Source: Sphingobium sp. (GTDB taxonomy: Bacteria > Pseudomonadota > Alphaproteobacteria > Sphingomonadales > Sphingomonadaceae). Taken from it: 64,000 nt of DNA. The position numbers and the translations under genes were made by a program. The notes under the pieces were generated by a model that saw nothing but the letters and a program-made list of their open reading frames with translations, did not search any database and was not told the DNA's origin. Location of the stretch: the NCBI GenBank assembly GCA_023266575.1, contig JAHFPV010000001.1, positions 186,001 through 250,000 of the forward strand. Reading direction: 5' to 3'. This document shows positions 53,644 through 61,272 of this stretch, piece by piece. Position 1 is the stretch's first letter. The number at the start of each line of letters is the position of its first letter.

Positions 53644-54288
53644 ATGGCGAAAGGTGAACATCCGTCTCACGATTCGAAAATCGGTACATCTCGCCGCGCT
53701 CTGCTACGCGGTTTGACCATCATACCAGTTACGGCGTCGGCCATCGCCTCGCCTTGGGCCAAGACCCTGGCACCGCTCCACCAGCGGCATGAAGACGAAC
53801 CCGCGACATTGGAGCGGACGAAAGAGGGGCGAAGCATGAGCCGCTTCCGCTATCACAATGCGGAACGCTGGATGACCACGCTGGAAGCGGATTTCCTCAT
53901 CGATCCGCGACATGCAAAGGAAGCGCTGCATCAGGCCGGTTTCGTGACCCAGCAAGCCCTGTGCGCCTATCTACTGGATATGGGCTTTGCCGATGCGTGG
54001 AACGCCCGCCACATCAGACAGGACATCGCCAAGGCACTGGCCTACGCCAATGCTTGCGGCTTTGGTCATGATTGCTCAGACATGGCGCGACTGGCTGAGG
54101 TTCTCTCGCCCTATTGGAAATGGGGCTATCATTATCATGAGTGGGAGGAAGACCGGCCCCGCACGGGCGGCTTCATTCCCGCCACGATCACGCCCCTTGT
54201 GCGTGCCTTGGTGGATCGCGTGCATGACGTGACGGGCCACCCGCGCCCGAAAGGTTGTCAGCGTCGCCCACAGGAGGCGCGGTCATGA
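53644..54288 (+). CDS. unknown protein with possible Tat signal
   Basis: 214 residues. N-terminus contains SRRALLRGLTIIPVTASAIASPWA, a twin-arginine-like or membrane segment (about 16-40). The remainder (MSRFRYHNAERWMTTLEADFLIDPRHAKEALHQAGF onward, described in parts) is helical and rich in Trp, His and Tyr, with WKWGYHYHEWEEDRPRTGGFIP. No family recognised. GGAGG precedes the ATG. A shorter start at an internal MSRFRYH is possible. The stop overlaps the following HEPN-like gene (ATGA), so the two are co-translated. Confidence 0.65.
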   Translation: MAKGEHPSHDSKIGTSRRALLRGLTIIPVTASAIASPWAKTLAPLHQRHEDEPATLERTKEGRSMSRFRYHNAERWMTTLEADFLIDPRHAKEALHQAGFVTQQALCAYLLDMGFADAWNARHIRQDIAKALAYANACGFGHDCSDMARLAEVLSPYWKWGYHYHEWEEDRPRTGGFIPATITPLVRALVDRVHDVTGHPRPKGCQRRPQEARS

Positions 54289-55799
54289 TGCTGCGCACCG
54301 ATGCCGATAATCTGCCCGCACCGATCCGGGACGAACTTCTCCACGTCACCATGATCATGTTCGAGGCGTTCGAGGAAACGACCAAGGGTCGATGTGCCGA
54401 ACATTTCCGGGCGGGCCGCATCCTCACCCTGATCTTGCATGGTCCCTATGCCGAGAAAGATTGGGGAGAGATCGCGCCGGGGGAAGCGTTCCGGCTGCTG
54501 GCGATCGTCAACTATCCCCGCCTTGCCCGCAGCGAACGCGATTGGCGGCTGGTGCGTGACCGGCTGCGACGCGCGTGGGAGCATGGCGAAATTTCCCGCC
54601 CGGTGCGGCTGGCCGTAGAAAGCCTTGAGCGGGTGAACGGCGCTCTTGTCGAAGGAGTCCCGCATTTCGTCACCATCGCAGAACAGGGCATCGCACTATA
54701 CCAGATGGAGGGGTTGCGGCTGAAAGAGCCGCGCCGCCTTCCGATGCGCGAACGGGCTATTCGGGGTGTGGCGGAGTTCATTCGGTGGCATAAGCGCGGA
54801 ACCGGATTTCTGGCGGGCGCGGCTTTCTATCGGGACCGGGGCGATGCGCCGATGGCAGCGTTGATGCTGCATCAGGCGTGCGAACATTTCTATCTGTGCG
54901 TCCTGCGGTCGATCAGCCTGCACGCCCCGCGCACCCATGCGCTTGATGAACTGCGCGAGGCGGCGGAAGCGCTGGACCCGCACCTATGTTCGGCATGGCC
55001 GCGATACATCCGGTTCGAGCGGCGCGCGTTCGGCTGCATTCGCCGTGCCTATGTCGAAGCGCGCTATGGGCGATCCTACCGCATTTCGGGCGAGGAACTG
55101 TCATGGGCGTTCGCGCGGGTGGAGATACTGGCGGAACGTGCGGCGTGCGCGGTCGCGGATCATCAGGCTTCGCTCGCCGAAAGCCTGCCAGCGCTGATGC
55201 TTCCGCCGCCCGCAGGACCGACAACGGCGGTAGCGCTTTCCCAGCGTGTGCCCCGCGCAAACATGCTGCAACGGACATGGCGGACCGTGCGCCGTGCCGC
55301 CCCGTTACCGGGCCGGTGGAATCGGCTCGTTCGCGTTCGCCGATTCTGGCGCTCCGAAAGTTTCATGGGCTGGGTTGACCATCTGCCCTTGGCGATTGTC
55401 TGCCTGTGCTTCTTCATGGCTGGCGCGGAGGCAACGCTATGGCGTATAAGGTCCGCGCAGGCCGTCCGTTCCGAACCGGCAGACCTGTCCGCCGTGCTGG
55501 ACTTCGACGTGCGGGAGGACACGGTGCTTGGCGCAGTCATGGATGTTGCGCAGAGGGCGGGCTACCGGGTCAAGGCCAATGATGACATTTGGACTGTGCG
55601 GTGGACCGGAGCCTATCGTGCCAAGGCGACGACCTTCGACGCGCTCGCGGACATTCTCTATGGCTCGGGCCTGTGTCCCGCGATCCGGGAAGACTTCATA
55701 ACCGTGCGCTATTGCGACAAGAGCAGCCCACCAATAGCGGCGGTGGTCGAGTATCGGGCAGAACCGGGCGGCAATGTGCGCTTGTCAGTTTCGCGCTAA
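54285..55799 (+). CDS. MNT-like/HEPN-like protein fused to a membrane helix and STN-like domain
   Basis: 504 residues in four parts. About 40-80: LTLILHGPYAEKDWGEIAPGEAFRLLAIV, resembling a minimal nucleotidyltransferase but lacking the G-S and D-x-D catalytic residues. About 170-295: a helical HEPN-like domain (MLHQACEHFYLCVLRSISLHAPRTHALDELREA) with R-x4-H (RSISLH, 208-213), the HEPN RNase motif. About 365-383: a membrane helix. About 400-478: an STN-like module (LDFDVREDTVLGAVMDVAQRAGYRV ... FDALADILYGSGLCP). AGGAGG precedes the ATG at 54285. Function unknown; position beside traD/traC suggests a role in transfer or host interaction. Confidence 0.75.
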   Translation: MMLRTDADNLPAPIRDELLHVTMIMFEAFEETTKGRCAEHFRAGRILTLILHGPYAEKDWGEIAPGEAFRLLAIVNYPRLARSERDWRLVRDRLRRAWEHGEISRPVRLAVESLERVNGALVEGVPHFVTIAEQGIALYQMEGLRLKEPRRLPMRERAIRGVAEFIRWHKRGTGFLAGAAFYRDRGDAPMAALMLHQACEHFYLCVLRSISLHAPRTHALDELREAAEALDPHLCSAWPRYIRFERRAFGCIRRAYVEARYGRSYRISGEELSWAFARVEILAERAACAVADHQASLAESLPALMLPPPAGPTTAVALSQRVPRANMLQRTWRTVRRAAPLPGRWNRLVRVRRFWRSESFMGWVDHLPLAIVCLCFFMAGAEATLWRIRSAQAVRSEPADLSAVLDFDVREDTVLGAVMDVAQRAGYRVKANDDIWTVRWTGAYRAKATTFDALADILYGSGLCPAIREDFITVRYCDKSSPPIAAVVEYRAEPGGNVRLSVSR

Positions 55800-56026
55800 C
55801 CGCCGTCCTGTTCCGCTTCAAACGCCCGCTTGCCCTTGCGCTTCCACAGGGCAAGCGCGTTGGCCCGTTCCTCACCGCGCAGCCGGTCGGCAACGGTAAG
55901 GAACGCGCCGTAGAGCGTCGCGCGATCATCGTCGGTCAGATCGACCAGCCCCGCCTTTACGACAAGCCCGCCCAGTTCGATCAGATGCCGGGTGCGTTCA
56001 CGGCGTGCGACGGCCCAGTCCCGCAT
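55796..56026 (-). CDS. traD: conjugal transfer protein TraD (Ti type), minimal frame
   Basis: 76 residues from this ATG, with the TraD core RERTRHLIELGGLVVKAGLVDL and ATLYGAFLTVADRL, then RGKRAFEAE. The frame stays open upstream with protein-like sequence (ADLLASKAALSRSTAARHRLEAQ), so the true start is probably 60-100 bases further up, overlapping the traC 3' end; I could not fix it. Ti-type TraD assists relaxosome formation. Converges with the HEPN-like gene by four bases. Confidence 0.82.
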   Translation of the reverse strand: MRDWAVARRERTRHLIELGGLVVKAGLVDLTDDDRATLYGAFLTVADRLRGEERANALALWKRKGKRAFEAEQDGG

Positions 56027-56048
56027 GTCGGTTCGCGCCTTTTGTGCC

Positions 56049-56355
56049 TCAAGCCGATGCCGCGCTGCCGTCGAGCGGGAGAGTGCCGCTTTGCTGGCCA
56101 GAAGGTCCGCCCGCAGCCTTGCCGCCTTTGCCGAGAAAGAAAGCTGCGCCCGCCTTGCGCCAGCCCTCCTTTGTCGGCGCGTCTTTCACCGTAGCGGCAT
56201 GGAGTAGCGCCCCGGCCAGTATATCGGCGTCGAGCGCATCGGCCCCCGGTCGCCGTCACCAGTTCGCCAAGCTGACGCACGCGGCGCTCTTTGAGTTGCC
56301 TCGCCTTGTCGGCCAGGGCTTTGAGTTCCGAATCAAAATCACGGGGCTTACGCAT
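56049..56355 (-). pseudogene. traC: traC (Ti type), frameshifted
   Basis: The ATG at 56355 (GGAGA seven bases upstream) begins MRKPRDFDSELKALADKARQLKERRVRQLGELVTATG, the conserved TraC start. The frame then breaks at a run of five C on the plus strand (56243-56247). Dropping one base restores ADALDADILAGALLHAATVKDAPTKEGWRKAGAAFF and a normal stop at 56049. Either a genuine mutation or a homopolymer sequencing error. TraC is an accessory relaxosome protein; traC-traD opposite to traA around oriT is the Ti/pAgK84 arrangement. Confidence 0.78.
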
Positions 56356-56469
56356 CACAAAGTCTCCATTGAGTGACGATGGCGCTATGATAAGATGATG
56401 TCGCCCGCCGCGCAGTAGAGTCGCCGGGACAGCCTGACACCGCCTAGTCCCGTCCGAGAAATTTTCGAG

Positions 56470-56515
56470 AAGGGCGCGCTTATACGTCGTTCCGACGTGC
56501 GCTTGAGCGTAGTAG
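56470..56515. other. origin of transfer (oriT), RSF1010/Ti (Q-type)
   Basis: Between divergent traC and traA, AAGGGCGCGCTTATACGTCG is followed by a perfect hairpin ACGTCG-TTC-CGACGT (56484-56498) and GCGCTTGAGCG. It matches the Q-type oriT pattern AAGGGCGC..TTATACGTCG. By analogy the nick falls on the minus strand in TAAGCGCG^CCCTT, between 56475 and 56474. The position exactly between traC and traA agrees with Ti plasmids. Confidence 0.85.
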
Positions 56516-56528
56516 ATGGACGATCGTC

Positions 56529-59519
56529 ATGGCGATCTTCCATTTCTCTGTTCAGGTCATCAGTCGCGCGGCGGGCCGCTCCGCCGTCTCTGCCGCCGCC
56601 TATCGTGCGGGCGAACGCCTGCACGACGAGCGCCTCGACCGGCCCCAAGATTTTCGCGCCCGCTCAGGCGTCGAGCATAGCGAGATCATGTTGCCCGAAG
56701 GTGCGCCCGAACAATGGCGCGACCGCGAACGTCTCTGGAACGACGTCGAGGCATTCGAGAAGCGCAAGGACGCCCAGCTTGCGCGCGAAGTCGAGTTCGC
56801 GATTCCGCGCGAAATGACCAAGGCGCAGGGCATCGAACTGGCCCGCGATTTCGTGTCCGCCGAGTTTGTCGATCGCGGCATGATCGCTGACCTCAATGTG
56901 CATTGGGATGTCGGCGCGGACGGCCAGCCCAAGCCGCACGCCCATGTCATGCTCACCATGCGAGAGGTTGTGCAGCGCGATGATGGCACCGCTGGCTTCG
57001 GCGCGAAGGTGCGCGAATGGAACACCCGAGAGAATGTCGAGCGCTGGCGCGAACGCTGGGAGACCCACGTCAACGCACGCCTTGCCGAACTCGACATTGA
57101 CGCGCGCATCGATCACCGCAGCCTTGCCGATCAGGGCATAGACCTCGAACCGCAAAGCAAGATTGGCGGTCCGGCACACCGGATGGACGCCCAGGGGCTG
57201 AAAGCCGATCGCGCGGAGATGCACCGCGAGATCGCGCGCGAGAATGGCGAACGCATCATCGCCGATCCGGGTATCGCGCTTAACGCCATCACCCACCAAC
57301 AGGCCACATTCACCAACCGCGATATGGCGATGTTCATCCACCGGCATAGTGACGGGCAGGAGCAGTTCAACGCCGCCATCCGCGCGGTCCGTACTTCGCC
57401 CGACCTGATCGCGCTGGGCAAAGACGGGCGCGGCGACGAGCGGTTCACATCGCGCGATATGATCGAGACTGAGCAGCGGATGAGCCGCGCCGCTGATAGG
57501 ATGGCGATGGACCGGAGCGATGGTCTCTCGGCGGCGGCGACCTACGCCAGCCGCGCCACCGAGAGTGGTGGCCTTGCTCTGGGAGCAGAGCAAGAATCTG
57601 CGCTGCGCCATATAACGGGCGGGCGCGGATTGTCACTGGTGCTGGGTTATGCCGGGACCGGCAAAAGCGCCATGCTGGGCGTGGCGCGCGACGTGTGGGA
57701 AAGCGCGGGCCTCAACGTGCGCGGCGCGGCGCTTGCGGGCATTGCCGCTGAGGGACTGGAGAATGGCTCCGGTATCGCGTCGCGGACCATTGCTGCACTT
57801 GAACATGGCTGGGCGCAGGGCCGCGACCTTCTGACCGCCCGCGATGTGCTGGTGATTGACGAGGCAGGCATGGTCGGCACGCGCCAGATGGAGCGCGTGC
57901 TGTCCCATGCCGCCGATGTTGGCGCGAAGGTCGTTCTTGTCGGCGATCCGCAGCAATTGCAGTCGATCGAGGCAGGCGCGGCGTTCCGTGCGATTCATGA
58001 ACACCATGGCGGCGTCGAGATCACCCAGGTTCGCCGCCAGCATGAGAGTTGGCAGCAGAACGCCACCCGGCATCTGGCGACCGGCAGGACCGGCGAGGCG
58101 ATTGCCGCCTATGCCGACAAGTACATGGTGCATCAGGCTGAGACGCGCGAGGATGCGCGCCGCGATCTTGTCGCGCGCTGGGATCGCGAACGGCAGGCAA
58201 ACCCTGACGCCAGCCGCATCATCCTCACCCACACCAATGCGGAGGTGCGCGACCTCAACGAGGCCGCGCGTGCGGCGATGCGCGAAGCGGCTGAACTAGG
58301 CGACGAGCGCCAGGTTAAGACCGAGCGCGGCGACCGACTATTCGCGTCTGGCGACCGCATCATGTTCTTGCGTAACGAACGCAGCCTTGAGGTGAAGAAC
58401 GGCACGCTGGGCACCATCGGACATGTGGACGAAGGCCATATGTCCGTCCGCACCGATGATGGGCGTGTCGTGGCTTTCGACACCAAAGATTATCGCGATC
58501 TCGACCACGGCTATGCCGCCACCATCCACAAGGCGCAGGGCATGACCGTGGACAAGGCGCATGTGCTGGCGACGCCGGGGATGGATCGGCATGGGGCTTA
58601 TGTCGCCATGTCCCGCCATCGTGACGGCATGGCGCTTCATTATGGCCGCGATGATTTCCGCGATCAGTCCCGGCTTGTTCGCACGCTCTCGCGCGAGCGC
58701 GGCAAGGACATGGCCATCGATTACAGACAAGCCGACCCGGCAAAGGAATATGCCGAGCGGCGCGGCATTGCCTTCGGCGAGCGGATCGCGGAGATCGTCA
58801 GGCCGATTGTCGAAAAGGCACGCGGGATGTTCGACAACTTCCGGCCCAACATCCCGCAGCAGGAACGCGACATATTTGCGGGCTTTCAGCCGAAGGCCGA
58901 GCCGCCTGCGCAGGAACGGGTCGTCCTGCACCAGCCTGGATATGATATGCAGCCCATGCGCGCAGGCGGCGTGCGCGGCGCGGTGGAGCGCTACGCCAAG
59001 GCGCTGGACGCAATCCAGCAGACCCGCGCACAAGGTCTGGACGGCATGCCGCACCAGCGCGAGGCGTTCGACAGGGCGCGCGATGCTCTGGAGGCCATCC
59101 GGCCCGAAGGTTCGTCCGACTTGAATACCGCGTTCCGCAGCAGCCCGGAGCTTGTCCGCGAAGCCGCCGAGGGGCGCGGCCAGTCCGCTGTACGCGCGAT
59201 GCAGTTGGAGACCGAAATCCGCATGGACCCGTTCCAGCGCGCAGATCGGTTCGTGGAAGGGTGGCAGCAGTTGCAGCGCCATCATGCCGAGCTTGTGCGC
59301 GACGGCAATTTCCGGGGCGCGAAGAGCGCCGCGCAGCAGATGGCGGGCATGGCGAAAAGCCTCGAACGCGATGCCCAGCTTGAATCCGTGCTGGGCCTGC
59401 GCAGCCGCGAGCTTGGGCTTGAGATCGGCCAGCAGGCGGGCCGCAGCCTCTCCCACGACCTCGCATCCTCCATCCCCTTCGATCACGGACGCGACATCAG
59501 TCGCGGCATGAGCCGCTAA
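56529..59519 (+). CDS. traA: Ti-type conjugative relaxase-helicase TraA
   Basis: 996 residues. N-terminal MobA/MobL relaxase domain (FHFSVQVISRAAGRSAVSAAAYRAGERL) with the metal-binding histidines in NVHWDVGADGQPKPHAHVML (about 122-142). Then a TraI-type superfamily 1 helicase: Walker A GYAGTGKSAML (about 371-381), Walker B VLVIDEAGMVG (about 440-450), GDPQQLQSIEAGAAFR and HGYAATIHKAQGMTVDKAHVLAT. Shorter than Agrobacterium TraA (about 1,100) because the C-terminal region is reduced. Nicks the adjacent oriT and unwinds DNA for transfer. Confidence 0.95.
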   Translation: MAIFHFSVQVISRAAGRSAVSAAAYRAGERLHDERLDRPQDFRARSGVEHSEIMLPEGAPEQWRDRERLWNDVEAFEKRKDAQLAREVEFAIPREMTKAQGIELARDFVSAEFVDRGMIADLNVHWDVGADGQPKPHAHVMLTMREVVQRDDGTAGFGAKVREWNTRENVERWRERWETHVNARLAELDIDARIDHRSLADQGIDLEPQSKIGGPAHRMDAQGLKADRAEMHREIARENGERIIADPGIALNAITHQQATFTNRDMAMFIHRHSDGQEQFNAAIRAVRTSPDLIALGKDGRGDERFTSRDMIETEQRMSRAADRMAMDRSDGLSAAATYASRATESGGLALGAEQESALRHITGGRGLSLVLGYAGTGKSAMLGVARDVWESAGLNVRGAALAGIAAEGLENGSGIASRTIAALEHGWAQGRDLLTARDVLVIDEAGMVGTRQMERVLSHAADVGAKVVLVGDPQQLQSIEAGAAFRAIHEHHGGVEITQVRRQHESWQQNATRHLATGRTGEAIAAYADKYMVHQAETREDARRDLVARWDRERQANPDASRIILTHTNAEVRDLNEAARAAMREAAELGDERQVKTERGDRLFASGDRIMFLRNERSLEVKNGTLGTIGHVDEGHMSVRTDDGRVVAFDTKDYRDLDHGYAATIHKAQGMTVDKAHVLATPGMDRHGAYVAMSRHRDGMALHYGRDDFRDQSRLVRTLSRERGKDMAIDYRQADPAKEYAERRGIAFGERIAEIVRPIVEKARGMFDNFRPNIPQQERDIFAGFQPKAEPPAQERVVLHQPGYDMQPMRAGGVRGAVERYAKALDAIQQTRAQGLDGMPHQREAFDRARDALEAIRPEGSSDLNTAFRSSPELVREAAEGRGQSAVRAMQLETEIRMDPFQRADRFVEGWQQLQRHHAELVRDGNFRGAKSAAQQMAGMAKSLERDAQLESVLGLRSRELGLEIGQQAGRSLSHDLASSIPFDHGRDISRGMSR

Positions 59520-59537
59520 CCCCAAGGAGACCATGAC

Positions 59538-60290
59538 ATGGACGACGAGCAGAGCCTTCTCAACGAACCGGAGCCGGAACCCCGGCCCAATGCCGCCGCC
59601 GAGGCGTTCGCCCATCTGTCGGAGCGCGTGGCCGCTATGGAAGAGCGGCTTGAAGGGCGCATGGCGGTCATGGCCCGTGCGCTTGAGCATATCGCCATAG
59701 AGAAACAGAGCCTCGAATTTCCGGACTATGGCCCGACGCTTGCCAAGATGAACGGCTATCTCGCGACATTGGCCGGGCAGACGAAGACAATCATGGACGC
59801 ACCTGCCATGCAGTTGACGCCGGAGAGCATGGCGGAGCGGATTGATGTGGCGGCGGATGCCGCACGAGCGACGGACAAGGCGACCATCAAGAAATCGGTG
59901 GAATTGCATTATCAAGCCCATGCGGATCAGATGCGCGCGATCGGCACCATTCGGACCAAACAAGAACAGCGCTGGCACATGCTTTATTGCGGCGGCGGCG
60001 CGGCACTGGCCGTGTCGCTTCTGTGGCTGGTCTATCCCGGCTGGGCGGCCAGCATCGGCCCACAAAGCTGGCTTTGGCCGGAACGGGTTGCTCGTCGCGT
60101 GCTGGGCGAGTCCAACCTATGGGACGCCGGTATCCGTCTCATGCGCGCCGGAAACCCCGAAGGCTGGCAGGTAATCGTGGATGCCGCCGACCTGGCTCGT
60201 GAAAACGAAGATACCATTGCCGCGTGCGAGCAGACGGCCGCCAAAGTGGGAAAGCCGGTGCGTTGCACCATCAGTATCAGCAAGCGATGA
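59538..60290 (+). CDS. DUF6118-family protein
   Basis: 250 residues: acidic N-terminus, a coiled-coil-like segment (AFAHLSERVAAMEERLEGRMAVMARALEHI), a membrane helix near 153-172 (YCGGGAALAVSLLWLVYPGWAA), and a C-terminal soluble region ending CEQTAAKVGKPVRCTISISKR. This architecture is that of DUF6118, which regularly follows traA in alphaproteobacterial elements. 18 bases after traA, so co-transcribed. Role in transfer unknown. Confidence 0.85.
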   Translation: MDDEQSLLNEPEPEPRPNAAAEAFAHLSERVAAMEERLEGRMAVMARALEHIAIEKQSLEFPDYGPTLAKMNGYLATLAGQTKTIMDAPAMQLTPESMAERIDVAADAARATDKATIKKSVELHYQAHADQMRAIGTIRTKQEQRWHMLYCGGGAALAVSLLWLVYPGWAASIGPQSWLWPERVARRVLGESNLWDAGIRLMRAGNPEGWQVIVDAADLARENEDTIAACEQTAAKVGKPVRCTISISKR

Positions 60291-60445
60291 GACTCTTGGG
60301 AGGGATTCCGCGTCGCGCGGTGACAACAAACCTGCGATTTCCGTTGTCGGACACTTTCACATCCGAAAATGATTGTCGGTCCACTAGCTCTGCGAACCTC
60401 CCATGGACATCAGCGATACCAGCATAGGTAGAATCGCCACATCGT

Positions 60446-61237
60446 TCAGAATAGCTTGTTCAGGAGTTTAGGCTCGCTCGACTTTAGCCGTTCCAACATC
60501 GTGTTGACGTAGAACATATCCGGGCTGGCCAGCGCAGGCAGGATGATGACGAGATAATCCGGCGCGTCTTTGTCGAGTAGGAAAGTTACCAGCCCGACAC
60601 CGTGGATGCTGCACAAGGACTTCAAGCGACTCATATCGTCGCTGCTCGTCGTGCGGGGCACGACGATATAGCTTTTATGTGAGAACAGCCGGTATGCGAC
60701 TGCTTGGCCAAAAGCGACGACGGGCTGGGAGGGCGTCGCCTTAATTTCGGCGGCGATAATCTGAGGTTCAAAGCGGAAGATGTCCTGCGCGCGCGGCTTC
60801 ATCACGCCGAGCACATCAGGCGTGCCCCATTTGCCCCCAAGGCTGCTCCCGCCCAAAGGCTCGGCTACCGTCGCCTCATCATTCTCGACCAGCCATTCGG
60901 CGAAACTGGCGTAGAAATCTTGTTCGGTGAGCGTTCCGATGGCACCCGCTGTCGCTTTGCTGATCGGCACCGTCGCAATCGCTTCGTCGGCGGCGACTGC
61001 ATCGGCGGCATCGGCATCGACATATTTGGCGAGTTGGTAGGTGCCACGCGCCACCTTTACGATGTCGTCAGAGCTTTGGAATAGCACCTGAATTGCGCCA
61101 TGAATGCTGTTGGGCGGCGTCTCGGGATCAGGGCCATGGACCCGCTTCAGGATTTCACCCCAGCGGATACCACCGCTTTCGACTTCAAGAATTTGACGCG
61201 CTCGATCCTGAATCTGCTTACGATTGAGCTTTGCCAT
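60446..61237 (-). CDS. restriction endonuclease with HARE-HTH domain
   Basis: 263 residues. N-terminal winged helix of the HARE-HTH type (NRKQIQDRARQILEVESGGIRWGEILKRVHG...PNSIHGAIQVLFQ) and a C-terminal PD-(D/E)XK nuclease-like domain: GGKWGTPDVLGV (Asp) and IIAAEIKATPSQPVVAFGQAVAYRLF (E-x-K), then HKSYIVVPRT. It follows the methylase gene on the same strand with 35 bases between, so it is the restriction partner. Enzyme class not determinable. Confidence 0.82.
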   Translation of the reverse strand: MAKLNRKQIQDRARQILEVESGGIRWGEILKRVHGPDPETPPNSIHGAIQVLFQSSDDIVKVARGTYQLAKYVDADAADAVAADEAIATVPISKATAGAIGTLTEQDFYASFAEWLVENDEATVAEPLGGSSLGGKWGTPDVLGVMKPRAQDIFRFEPQIIAAEIKATPSQPVVAFGQAVAYRLFSHKSYIVVPRTTSSDDMSRLKSLCSIHGVGLVTFLLDKDAPDYLVIILPALASPDMFYVNTMLERLKSSEPKLLNKLF

Positions 61238-61272
61238 TCATGCGCCTCCATTCTGGTACAGTCGCACGGACA

